A program made the translations under genes and the position numbers. 5,292 nucleotides of DNA. Source: Actinomycetes bacterium. GTDB lineage: Bacteria > Actinomycetota > Actinomycetes > Streptosporangiales > Streptosporangiaceae. The DNA is taken from NCBI GenBank assembly GCA_023425615.1, contig JAFACJ010000897.1:1-5292 (forward strand). Reading direction: 5' to 3'. Below the pieces are notes generated by a model that searched no databases, had not been told where the DNA came from, and was given only the letters and a program-made list of their open reading frames with translations. Of the stretch, positions 1 to 4,880 are shown one piece after another. Positions within the stretch are counted from its first letter, which is position 1. Each line of letters begins with the position of its first letter.

Positions 1-116
1 AACCTCGGCACCTCCTGCAGGCACAGCACGTCGGGCGCGCAGTCGCGCACCACCCGGGCCACCGCCCGCGGATCGTCGCGCAGCGACCTGAGGTTGTAGG
101 ACAGGACGCCGATCAG
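1..116 (-). CDS. Endonuclease/exonuclease/phosphatase (EEP) family protein, N-terminal part only
   Basis: The first 38 residues of a protein that continues past the left edge. The visible start reads LIGVLSYNLRSLRDD and is followed by VARVVRDCAPDVLCLQEVPR. This is the hallmark N-terminus of the EEP fold: a first beta strand ending in the conserved Asn (N8), then a strand ending in the QE pair whose Glu (E35) binds the catalytic metal. Family members are metal-dependent phosphodiesterases acting on nucleic acids, lipids or sugar phosphates; the substrate cannot be told from this fragment. Start choice is a problem. The frame has no ATG, GTG or TTG between its upstream stop at 465 and position 62, which lies inside the conserved region. 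I place the start at CTG 116-114, because it gives an N-terminus of the usual length, 16 nt after the glucokinase stop. A weak SD-like GGCGGG lies 7 nt upstream. A frameshift or base error is the alternative. It is probably co-transcribed with the glucokinase. Confidence 0.75.
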   Translation of the reverse strand, partial: MIGVLSYNLRSLRDDPRAVARVVRDCAPDVLCLQEVPR

Positions 117-132
117 CGCGGCACCCGCCGGA

Positions 133-1077
133 TCACTGCCGCGCCAGGTCCGCGGCGCCGACGATGCCGGCGTCCGGACCGAGTTCGGCGACCCGCACGT
201 CGGCGAGCCTGCGGTGGCCGTGGCCGGTGACCGCGCCCGCGAACGCCTTCTTGATCGGCTCCAGCAGGAGGTCGGCGACGGCGGACAGGCCGCCGCCGAT
301 GATGAAAGCGCCGGGGTCCAGGGTGGCGGCCAGATCGGCCATGCCCTGCCCGGTCCACTCGGCCACCGACTGGAAGCACTCCAGCGCCGCCGGATCCCCC
401 TCGTGCGCCGCCTGCGAGACCGCGAGGCCGGTGATGACCTCGGGCGAGCCGCCGCTGAGCTCGATCATCCGGGCCGCCCAGCCGGGATCCACCCGGGCCA
501 GGTCGCGCGCCTCGTGCGCCAGGGCGTTGCCCGAGGCGTACTGCTCCCAGCAGCCGCGGTTGCCGCAGCCGCAGCGCCGCCCGTCCGGCACCACCCGCAT
601 GTGCCCGAACTCCGCGCCCACGCCGTACCGGCCGCGGTAGAGCCTGCCGTCGATGATGATGCCCCCGCCGATCCCGGTGCCCAGGGTGATGCACACCAGG
701 TACGGCTCGCCGCGGCCCGCGCCGAACCTGGCCTCGCCCCAGGCCATGGCGTTGGCGTCGTTCTCCACCACCACCGGAAGGCCGACCCGCCGCTCGACCT
801 TCTCCTTGATCGGTTCATCGCGCCAGGCGAGGTTGGGGGCGAACAGCACGGTCGAGCGGCTCTCGTCCACGAAGCCCGCCGCGCCGACACCGACCGCGAT
901 CACGTCGCTGAACTTCTCTCTGAGCAGGTCCACCTGCTCGGCGATGACGTCGGCGATCTCCTCTGGATTGGTGGAAGGCGTCGGCTTGCGCACCTTCTCC
1001 AGGATCAGTCCCTGTTCGTCGACCACCCCGGCGGCGACCTTGGTACCCCCCACATCCACACCGATGGTCAGCGACAT
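133..1077 (-). CDS. glkA: ROK-family glucokinase
   Basis: A 314-residue ROK (repressor, ORF, kinase) sugar kinase, predicted to phosphorylate glucose with ATP to glucose 6-phosphate in the cytosol. Visible motifs in order: N-terminal phosphate-binding DVGGTK (8-13); END (105-107) with catalytic Asp D107; second phosphate loop GTGIGGGI (133-140); EFGH (156-159), whose E156 and H159 correspond to the sugar contact and a zinc ligand; the ROK signature CGCGNRGCWEQYAS (169-182) with zinc cysteines C169, C171 and C176; and GGG (261-263) in the C-terminal nucleotide lobe. There is no N-terminal helix-turn-helix, so it is a kinase rather than a ROK repressor. Length matches actinobacterial GlkA (about 315). 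The ATG is preceded by GAGGAGGAGG ending 7 nt upstream, a strong SD. In Streptomyces the homologue is needed for glucose phosphorylation and carbon catabolite repression; a regulatory role here is inferred. It lies 49 nt downstream of the small Cys-cluster gene and is probably in the same transcript. Confidence 0.93.
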   Translation of the reverse strand: MSLTIGVDVGGTKVAAGVVDEQGLILEKVRKPTPSTNPEEIADVIAEQVDLLREKFSDVIAVGVGAAGFVDESRSTVLFAPNLAWRDEPIKEKVERRVGLPVVVENDANAMAWGEARFGAGRGEPYLVCITLGTGIGGGIIIDGRLYRGRYGVGAEFGHMRVVPDGRRCGCGNRGCWEQYASGNALAHEARDLARVDPGWAARMIELSGGSPEVITGLAVSQAAHEGDPAALECFQSVAEWTGQGMADLAATLDPGAFIIGGGLSAVADLLLEPIKKAFAGAVTGHGHRRLADVRVAELGPDAGIVGAADLARQ

Positions 1078-1126
1078 TGCCGCGCCTCCTCCTCAACCGG
1101 GCGGTCCTCGCACCCGGGTCGTACGG

Positions 1127-1504
1127 TCAGCCGATGTCCAGCGGGTCTTCCCCGCCGGTCCCGGTGCCTCCCCCTTGAGGCTCCCGTTCCGTCCGCGCCG
1201 CCCGCTCGCCACCGGCCGGACGCGCCGCGCGGGATCGTTCATACCCGGCGAGGACGTCCTGGACGGCGGCGAACAGCGACTGGCCGGCGTCGACCACATG
1301 GCCCAGGACGTCGGGACCGGACGCCTTGGCCGCCTCCATCGCCCGGCAGACCGGACAGCCATGGGGGCAGACTCCCGCGGGCGGTTCCTCGCGGACCGCC
1401 TCGCTCCACACATCCCCCGGGCCGCGGTCATCGGACATCCGTCGGCGGACCGCCTCGAAGAGCTTGAACGCCTCTTCGAGCACATGGCCAGGCTGATCGG
1501 TCAT
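1127..1504 (-). CDS. Small actinobacterial protein of unknown function with a Cys/His cluster
   Basis: A 125-residue cytosolic protein with no signal peptide or membrane segment. Residues 5-22 and 67-90 look helical and amphipathic. Between them, residues 46-53 read CPHGCPVC, a C-x3-C-x2-C arrangement with H48 inside, which could bind one zinc ion. The C-terminal third (about 92-118) is rich in Gly, Glu and Arg and probably disordered, ending in DPLDIG. I recall Streptomyces proteins upstream of glkA (DUF5304-like; SCO2127 area) with a similar helical core and an acidic IDLD-like end, but identity is not certain. SCO2127 has been discussed as influencing glucose kinase activity; transferring that role is an inference. 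I chose ATG 1504 because minus-strand GAGGTG (1520-1515) sits 10 nt upstream. The longer GTG start at 1513 would put that SD almost on the start codon. The gene lies 49 nt before the glucokinase and 79 nt after the SRPBCC gene. Confidence 0.78.
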   Translation of the reverse strand: MTDQPGHVLEEAFKLFEAVRRRMSDDRGPGDVWSEAVREEPPAGVCPHGCPVCRAMEAAKASGPDVLGHVVDAGQSLFAAVQDVLAGYERSRAARPAGGERAARTEREPQGGGTGTGGEDPLDIG

Positions 1505-1514
1505 TCGTTCCACT

Positions 1515-1520
1515 CACCTC
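1515..1520 (-). promoter_or_regulatory. Ribosome binding site deciding the start of the Cys-cluster protein
   Basis: Minus-strand GAGGTG with 10 nt to ATG 1504. It favours this start over the in-frame GTG at 1513, where the spacing would be only 1 nt. Confidence 0.5.
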
Positions 1521-1527
1521 ATGGTCA

Positions 1528-1562
1528 GCCGGCAACCGTACCGTGTCAGGGCGGTTACCGGC
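1528..1562. repeat. Inverted repeat between the SRPBCC and Cys-cluster genes
   Basis: GCCGGCAACCG (1528-1538) pairs with CGGTTACCGGC (1552-1562): 10 of 11 positions match, with one C/A mismatch, around a 13-nt spacer. It fills most of the 79-nt gap between two leftward genes. In RNA from either strand it would form a stable stem-loop. There is no T-run on either side, so it is not a classical terminator; it could attenuate or protect the operon mRNA, or be a protein-binding dyad. Shorter overlapping TACCG/CGGTA repeats lie in the same stretch. Confidence 0.5.
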
Positions 1563-1583
1563 AGGTATCGGTATGGCCCAAGG

Positions 1584-2018
1584 TCATCTCTCGACCTGGC
1601 GCTTCAACCCCTTCAGAGCGGCGTCAATAATAATTTTCTCCGCTTTGCGCTTGAACATGCCGATCATGGGAATCTTCACGTCCACGGCCAGCTCGTAGAC
1701 CACCTCGGTGCCCCCGGTGCCCTCGCTCAGGGTGTAGCCGCCGTTCATGCCGCTCACCACCGAGCCCGCCTCGGCCAGGTCCCAGCGCAGTTCCTCATCG
1801 CCCGTCCAGCGGCAGCGCATCGTGTAGGTGTCGCTGATCGGCCCCGAGGAGAGCGTCATCCGCACCAGCTCGGGCCTGCCGTCGGGGTGGGTGCTGAGCA
1901 CCTCGGCGGACTTGATGCCGTCCGCCCAGTCGGGATAGGCCGGATAGTCGGCGATCACCCCCATGATCTCCTTCTTGCCGGCCTTGATGGTGATGCTGGA
2001 GCTGGTGCGGTCGGCCAT
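1584..2018 (-). CDS. SRPBCC-family protein (polyketide cyclase/dehydrase-like, TB16.3-like)
   Basis: A 144-residue START/Bet v 1-like (SRPBCC) protein, a helix-grip fold with a deep hydrophobic pocket for a lipid-like ligand. The N-terminal strand (8-12) is followed by a helix and the family's aromatic motif YPAYPDW (25-31). Strands cover about 37-115, and the long C-terminal helix covers about 116-143. The C-terminal section YELAVDVKIPMIGMFKRKAE closely resembles my memory of M. tuberculosis TB16.3 (Rv2185c), including the PMIGM-KRKAE core. Despite Pfam naming, single-domain members of this type are not shown to be polyketide cyclases; the ligand is unknown. The ATG at 2018 is preceded by GAGGGG with a 6-nt spacer. 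The gene starts 38 nt after the phosphoesterase stop, so co-transcription is likely. The last 25 or so codons contain several A/T-ending codons, including three ATT in a row, unlike the rest of the window. Confidence 0.9.
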   Translation of the reverse strand: MADRTSSSITIKAGKKEIMGVIADYPAYPDWADGIKSAEVLSTHPDGRPELVRMTLSSGPISDTYTMRCRWTGDEELRWDLAEAGSVVSGMNGGYTLSEGTGGTEVVYELAVDVKIPMIGMFKRKAEKIIIDAALKGLKRQVER

Positions 2019-2056
2019 GCGCGTCCCCTCGCGTTCGTCTGTCCTACAGCCGGAGG

Positions 2057-2830
2057 TTACTCCTCAAGACGCAGCACATACGGTTCTCCGGTGGCGCGGA
2101 AGTGCCCCACGTTCACGCACTCGGTGCGGCCGATCCGCGTCCGCCGGACCAGGGGCTGGTGGACGTGCCCGAACAGGACGTAGCGCGGCTGCGTCAGCTC
2201 GACCAGGCGCAGCACCGCCTCGCTGCCGCGCTCGAAGCGGCGCGCGACGGTGTCGTAGAGCAGTTCGGGCACCGCCGGGGGGATGTGGCAGCACAGGACG
2301 TCGACCTCGCCGACCGCCTCGACCTTCGCGGCGTACTCGGCGTCGTCGATCTCATACGGGGTGTGGTACGGGGTGCGCAGGCCGCCGCCGACGAAGCCGA
2401 AGCGCAGCCCCCCGATCAGCGCGGTCTGGCCGTCCAGCACCGTCTGCCCCGGGCGCAGGTACTCCGGCCACAGCGCCGGCAAGTCCACGTTCCCGTACGT
2501 CAGGTACGACGGGACGGGCATCGCGGCGAACAGCTCGGCGTACTGGCGGCGGACCGCGGCCTCGATGTGCGGCCAGGCGTCGCCCTCCAGCGTCTCCCAC
2601 ATCCGCTGGGAGAAGATCCGCGAGCCCTCGTAGTCCTTCTCCGCGCGCAGCGCCATGTACCGGTCGGCGGCCTCGCGGCCGAAGAGCTCGGCGAACAGTC
2701 CCTGGCCGTGGTCGGCGTAGTCGATGAAGAGGATCAGGTCGCCCAGGCAGATCAGCGCGTCGGCGCCGTCCCCGGCCCGGGCGAGCGCGTCCGCCCTGCC
2801 ATGGACGTCGCTCACCACGTGGATCCGCAT
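2057..2830 (-). CDS. Calcineurin-like metallophosphoesterase
   Basis: A 257-residue cytosolic metallophosphoesterase with all five metal-site blocks: D8-x-H10 (SDVHG), G30-D31 (LGDL), G113-N114 with following D116 (GNVD), H182 (CCHIPP) and G221-H222-V-H224 (GHVH). These residues bind two metal ions, so a catalytically competent phosphodiesterase or phosphatase is expected. The 45-100 insertion between blocks II and III is charged and helical (FAELFGREAADRY and onward) and may shape substrate choice; the substrate is not predictable. I chose ATG 2830 because the protein then opens directly with the MRIHVVSDVHG strand typical of the family. An in-frame upstream ATG at 2905 would add 25 residues without fold character (PCSHPRIPSS). 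The SD before 2830 is weak (TTGGGACC). It is the first gene of the leftward cluster and is divergent from the acyl-CoA synthetase. Confidence 0.9.
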   Translation of the reverse strand: MRIHVVSDVHGRADALARAGDGADALICLGDLILFIDYADHGQGLFAELFGREAADRYMALRAEKDYEGSRIFSQRMWETLEGDAWPHIEAAVRRQYAELFAAMPVPSYLTYGNVDLPALWPEYLRPGQTVLDGQTALIGGLRFGFVGGGLRTPYHTPYEIDDAEYAAKVEAVGEVDVLCCHIPPAVPELLYDTVARRFERGSEAVLRLVELTQPRYVLFGHVHQPLVRRTRIGRTECVNVGHFRATGEPYVLRLEE

Positions 2831-2866
2831 GGTCCCAACATAACGGAGATAGCATTTGAAGGTGTT

Positions 2867-2883
2867 TTCCCTGCTGGAGGGAA
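2867..2883. repeat. Perfect 6-5-6 inverted repeat TTCCCT-N5-AGGGAA
   Basis: TTCCCT (2867-2872) and AGGGAA (2878-2883) are exact reverse complements around GCTGG. It sits in the divergent control region, 37 nt from the phosphoesterase start and 97 nt from the synthetase start, so an operator for a dimeric regulator is possible. A short mRNA hairpin is the alternative. Confidence 0.45.
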
Positions 2884-2887
2884 TGCG

Positions 2888-2908
2888 GGGGTGAGAACAA
2901 GGCACCCC
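2888..2908. repeat. Second inverted repeat GGGGTG-N9-CACCCC in the divergent region
   Basis: GGGGTG (2888-2893) is the exact reverse complement of CACCCC (2903-2908), with 9 nt between. It begins 5 nt after the TTCCCT/AGGGAA repeat, so the two form a tandem pair. It could be an operator half-site pair or a leader hairpin of the synthetase transcript. Confidence 0.4.
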
Positions 2909-2965
2909 TACCCACCAGTAGCTAAATCGCGGTACCGTCGTCCGACCCTCATGACCCCATCTTGC

Positions 2966-2971
2966 GAAGGA
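2966..2971 (+). promoter_or_regulatory. Ribosome binding site deciding the acyl-CoA synthetase start
   Basis: GAAGGA followed by 8 nt and GTG 2980. It rules against the in-frame TTG at 2962, which lies upstream of this SD, and supports a protein that begins MRELTVPAL, the usual N-terminus of this family. Confidence 0.7.
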
Positions 2972-2979
2972 CCAAGTCA

Positions 2980-3492
2980 GTGCGCGAGCTCACCGTCCCC
3001 GCCCTGGTGGAAGTGCCCGACTCCGTGACGACGACCGACACGGTCTTCGAACGCGCCGCCCGCAACCCAGGCCAGATCGCCTTCCGCCGCCCCGGCGGGT
3101 CCGGCTGGGAGCCCGTCTCCATCGGCGCCTTCAAGGACGAGGTGGTACGGCTGGCCAAGGGGCTCATCGCGCTGGGCGTGCGGCCGGGCGACCGGCTGGC
3201 ACTCCTGTCGCGCACCCGCTACGAGTGGACGCTGATCGACTACGCGATCTGGACCGCGGGCGCGGTGACCGTCCCGATCTACGAGACCTCCTCGGTGGAG
3301 CAGATCTCCTGGATCCTGACGGACTCCGGCGCCACCGGGATCTTCACCGAGACCGCCGCGCACGCCTCCTCCGCCCGCGAGGCCGGGGCCGAGCGGACCT
3401 GGGTGATCGACGAGGGCGGCCTCGCCGAACTGGCGGCGGCGGGCGAGCAGATCACCGACGCCCAGGTCGAGGAGCGCCGCACCGATTGTTGA
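2980..3492 (+). CDS. N-terminal fragment of the acyl-CoA synthetase (to the in-frame TGA)
   Basis: 170 residues from GTG 2980 with SD GAAGGA 8 nt upstream. It covers the first part of the large N-terminal domain: the segment beginning at residue 18 (TTTDTVFERAARNPGQIAFRR), the GLIALGVRPGDRLALLSRTRYEW stretch (about 61-83 by family layout) and the conserved AGAVTVPIYETSS turn. It ends VEERRTDC. It lacks the P-loop, the adenylate-binding motifs and the C-terminal lysine domain, so alone it cannot be an active synthetase. The final three codons before the stop (GAT TGT TGA) use A/T third positions, unlike the rest of the fragment. Confidence 0.6.
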   Translation: MRELTVPALVEVPDSVTTTDTVFERAARNPGQIAFRRPGGSGWEPVSIGAFKDEVVRLAKGLIALGVRPGDRLALLSRTRYEWTLIDYAIWTAGAVTVPIYETSSVEQISWILTDSGATGIFTETAAHASSAREAGAERTWVIDEGGLAELAAAGEQITDAQVEERRTDC

Positions 3493-3506
3493 GGTGGAGA
3501 GGTGGC
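3491..3506 (+). repeat. Tandem 8-bp repeat GAGGTGGA/GAGGTGGC at the interruption
   Basis: Two adjacent copies of GAGGTGG(A/C), starting inside the stop codon and running into the downstream GTG. The second copy overlaps a perfect 12-bp palindrome, AGGTGGCCACCT (3500-3511). Such short direct repeats and palindromes are typical places for polymerase slippage and for sequencing errors. Confidence 0.6.
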
Positions 3507-4758
3507 CACCTTGATCTACACCTCCGGCACCACCGGCCGGCCCAAGGGCTGCGAGCTCACCCACGCCAACTTCACCGAACTGTGCCGCAACGGGCGCGCC
3601 GGTGAGCTCAAGGTGATCCTGGACGAGACCGGCGGCGGCTCCACCCTGCTGTTCCTGCCGCTGGCCCATGTCTTCGCCCGGCTGATCCAGGTGCTGGTCA
3701 TCGAGTCGGGCGTGGTGCTGGGCCACAGCCCCGACATCAAGAACCTGCTGGAGGACCTCGGCTCCTTCCGGCCGACCTTCCTGCTCGCCGTCCCCCGGGT
3801 CTTCGAGAAGGTCTACAACGGCGCCGAGCAGAAGGCGGTCGCCGGCGGCAAGGGCAAGATCTTCGCCAAGGCCGCGGAGACGTCCATCGCCTACAGCAGG
3901 GCGCTGGACGCCGGAGGCCCCGGCCTCGGCCTGAAGCTCAGGCACGCGGTCTTCGACAGGCTGGTCTACACCAAGCTGCGCGAGGCGGTCGGCGGCAGGG
4001 TCACCCACGCCGTCTCCGGCGGCGCCGCCCTCGGCGAACGGCTCGGCCACTTCTTCCGCGGGGTCGGCATCACCATCCTGGAGGGCTACGGGCTGACCGA
4101 GACCACCGCCCCCGTCTCCGTGAACACCCCCGGCCACCTGCGGATCGGCACGGTCGGCAGGCCGCTGCCCGGCACCTCGGTGCGCATCGCCGACGACGGC
4201 GAGGTCCTCGTCAAGGGCGTCGGCGTGCTGCGCGGCTACTGGAACAACGAGACGGCCACCAAGGAGGCGCTGGAGGACGGCTGGTTCCACACCGGCGACC
4301 TCGGCTCCCTGGACGGCGAGGGCTTCCTCGCCATCACCGGCCGCAAGAAGGAGATCCTGGTCACCGCGGGCGGCAAGAACGTCGCGCCGGCCCCGCTGGA
4401 GGACCGGGTCAGGGCGCACCCGCTGGTCAGCCAGTGCCTGGTGGTGGGCGACGGCCGCAAGTTCATCTCGGCCCTGATCACCCTGGACCCCGAGGCGCTG
4501 GAGCCCTGGCAGCAGGCGCAGGGCCTGGCCGGGCTGCCGGTCGCCGAACTGGCCGAGCACCCCAAGGTCAGGGCGGAGATCGCCAAGGCCGTGGCCGACG
4601 CCAACCTGTCGGTCTCGCGGGCCGAGCAGATCCGCGAGTTCCGGATCCTGCCCGGCGACTTCACCGTGGAGAACGGCTACCTCACCCCGTCGCTGAAGGT
4701 CAAGCGCCATCTGGTGACCGACGACTTCGCCGCGGAGATCGAGGAGATCTACGGCTGA
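3502..4758 (+). CDS. C-terminal fragment of the acyl-CoA synthetase (P-loop to C-terminus)
   Basis: 418 residues from GTG 3502, in the same frame as the upstream half and 9 nt after its stop. It carries the whole catalytic machinery: P-loop [11 protein letters not shown] (6-16), the [10 protein letters not shown] acyl-pocket segment (51-60), [10 protein letters not shown] (96-105), SGGAAL (172-177), [10 protein letters not shown] (195-204), WFHTGDLG (261-268), hinge-region GRKKEI (280-285), GGKNVAP (290-296) and the C-terminal LKVKR (398-402). A GAGG (3491-3494) sits 7 nt before the GTG, so reinitiation after the TGA is possible, but the first 174 family residues would then be missing from this chain. 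Automatic annotation would probably call this ORF alone. Whether it is made or active is unknown. Confidence 0.65.
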   Translation: MATLIYTSGTTGRPKGCELTHANFTELCRNGRAGELKVILDETGGGSTLLFLPLAHVFARLIQVLVIESGVVLGHSPDIKNLLEDLGSFRPTFLLAVPRVFEKVYNGAEQKAVAGGKGKIFAKAAETSIAYSRALDAGGPGLGLKLRHAVFDRLVYTKLREAVGGRVTHAVSGGAALGERLGHFFRGVGITILEGYGLTETTAPVSVNTPGHLRIGTVGRPLPGTSVRIADDGEVLVKGVGVLRGYWNNETATKEALEDGWFHTGDLGSLDGEGFLAITGRKKEILVTAGGKNVAPAPLEDRVRAHPLVSQCLVVGDGRKFISALITLDPEALEPWQQAQGLAGLPVAELAEHPKVRAEIAKAVADANLSVSRAEQIREFRILPGDFTVENGYLTPSLKVKRHLVTDDFAAEIEEIYG

Positions 4759-4782
4759 GCACCGCTACCCACGATCTACCTT

Positions 4783-4808
4783 CTGCCGGTTCTGTCCTGA
4801 TTTGGCAG
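4783..4808 (+). terminator. Weak stem-loop after the acyl-CoA synthetase
   Basis: CTGCC (4783-4787) pairs with GGCAG (4804-4808), extendable by two G-U pairs, leaving a 12-nt loop. It begins 24 nt after the synthetase stop. No T-run follows. An alternative pairing, TGCCG (4784-4788) with CGGCA (4809-4813), competes. It is a possible weak terminator only. Confidence 0.25.
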
Positions 4809-4825
4809 CGGCAAGACTGAGGGCA

Positions 4826-4842
4826 CCGGAACACGCTTCCGG
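4826..4842. repeat. Perfect 6-5-6 inverted repeat CCGGAA-N5-TTCCGG
   Basis: CCGGAA (4826-4831) and TTCCGG (4837-4842) are exact reverse complements around CACGC. It lies 38 nt upstream of the small ORF at 4881 and has the same 6-5-6 geometry as the repeat at 2867-2883, but a different sequence. It could be an operator or a small hairpin. Confidence 0.4.
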
Positions 4843-4845
4843 CAC

Positions 4846-4857
4846 GACCGATCGGTC
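4846..4857. promoter_or_regulatory. 12-bp perfect palindrome GACCGATCGGTC, candidate operator
   Basis: A perfect palindrome 3 nt after the CCGGAA/TTCCGG repeat and 23 nt before ATG 4881. The ACCG-AT-CGGT core resembles the style of sites bound by TetR-type dimers, which is an inference from general pattern only; no TetR gene is visible in the window. The rest of the 122-nt spacer shows no clear promoter. Confidence 0.35.
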
Positions 4858-4880
4858 CGCAGAGGGGGGTTGATACCGCG

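Larger units (their letters stand above)
2831..2979. promoter_or_regulatory. Divergent intergenic region with presumed back-to-back promoters
   Basis: A 149-nt gap between the leftward phosphoesterase and the rightward acyl-CoA synthetase. The part next to the phosphoesterase (about 2836-2870) is noticeably A/T-rich for this window, as expected of promoter DNA, and two inverted repeats follow it. I could not pick convincing -35/-10 pairs. Candidates such as TACCGT (2933-2938) on the plus strand and TATGTT before the phosphoesterase lack a good -35 partner at 16-19 nt. Confidence 0.5.
2980..4758 (+). pseudogene. Long-chain fatty acyl-CoA synthetase (AMP-forming) locus interrupted by an in-frame TGA
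   Basis: Read through the stop, the locus encodes 592 residues of an ANL-superfamily acyl-CoA synthetase of the bacterial FadD15-like/long-chain type, about the family's normal length. The enzyme would activate fatty acids via an acyl-adenylate to acyl-CoA. All family motifs are present in one frame: TRYEW and AGAVTVPIYETSS in the N-terminal subdomain, P-loop [11 protein letters not shown] (180-190), [10 protein letters not shown] (369-378), HTGD (437-440), GRKKEI (454-459) and the C-terminal lysine segment LKVKR (572-576). The only defect is TGA at 3490-3492 (codon 171), in the linker just before the P-loop. There is no net frameshift: both halves are in the same frame. No other damage or decay is visible, so the lesion is very recent, a sequencing error, or tolerated through reinitiation. 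I list the two halves separately below. The downstream neighbour at the window edge is a GT4 glycosyltransferase, as in the fadD15-pimB' pair of mycobacteria. Confidence 0.8.

Noticed and set aside
1505..1550. CTGACA-N17-GACCAT on the minus strand as a promoter for the Cys-cluster gene
   Set aside because: The -10 matches only three of six positions and the implied start site would fall on the SD, removing the ribosome binding site.
214..1630. Long plus-strand open frames across the glucokinase and small gene (for example 214-1467 and 653-1630)
   Set aside because: They are antisense shadows of high-GC coding sequence: Arg/Pro/Ala-rich translations with no domain character, opposite clearly recognised genes.
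2831..2905. Upstream ATG 2905 as start of the metallophosphoesterase
   Set aside because: The 25 extra residues have no fold character and run through the A/T-rich intergenic dyad region; the family begins with the MRIHVVSDVHG strand.
2962..2964. TTG 2962 as start of the acyl-CoA synthetase
   Set aside because: It lies upstream of the GAAGGA SD that serves GTG 2980, and the extra residues RRTKS are not part of the family N-terminus.
3487..3513. TGT-TGA read as a Cys-selenocysteine pair with a downstream SECIS-like hairpin (GGTGG/CCACC, loop AGAGGTGG)
   Set aside because: The hairpin starts at the TGA itself and its loop is only a few bases from the stop, too close for a bacterial SECIS. No acyl-CoA synthetase of this type is known to need selenocysteine at the linker, and no selenocysteine machinery is visible.
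2977..4710. 577-codon minus-strand open frame opposite the acyl-CoA synthetase
   Set aside because: It mirrors the synthetase codons on the other strand; the translation is low-complexity Gly/Asp/Leu/Val without motifs, while the plus strand shows all ANL motifs.
4828..4840. GGAACACGCTTCC as a LexA/SOS box
   Set aside because: Actinobacterial SOS boxes follow GAAC-N4-GTTC; here the right half is TTCC, so the essential G-T-T-C is missing.
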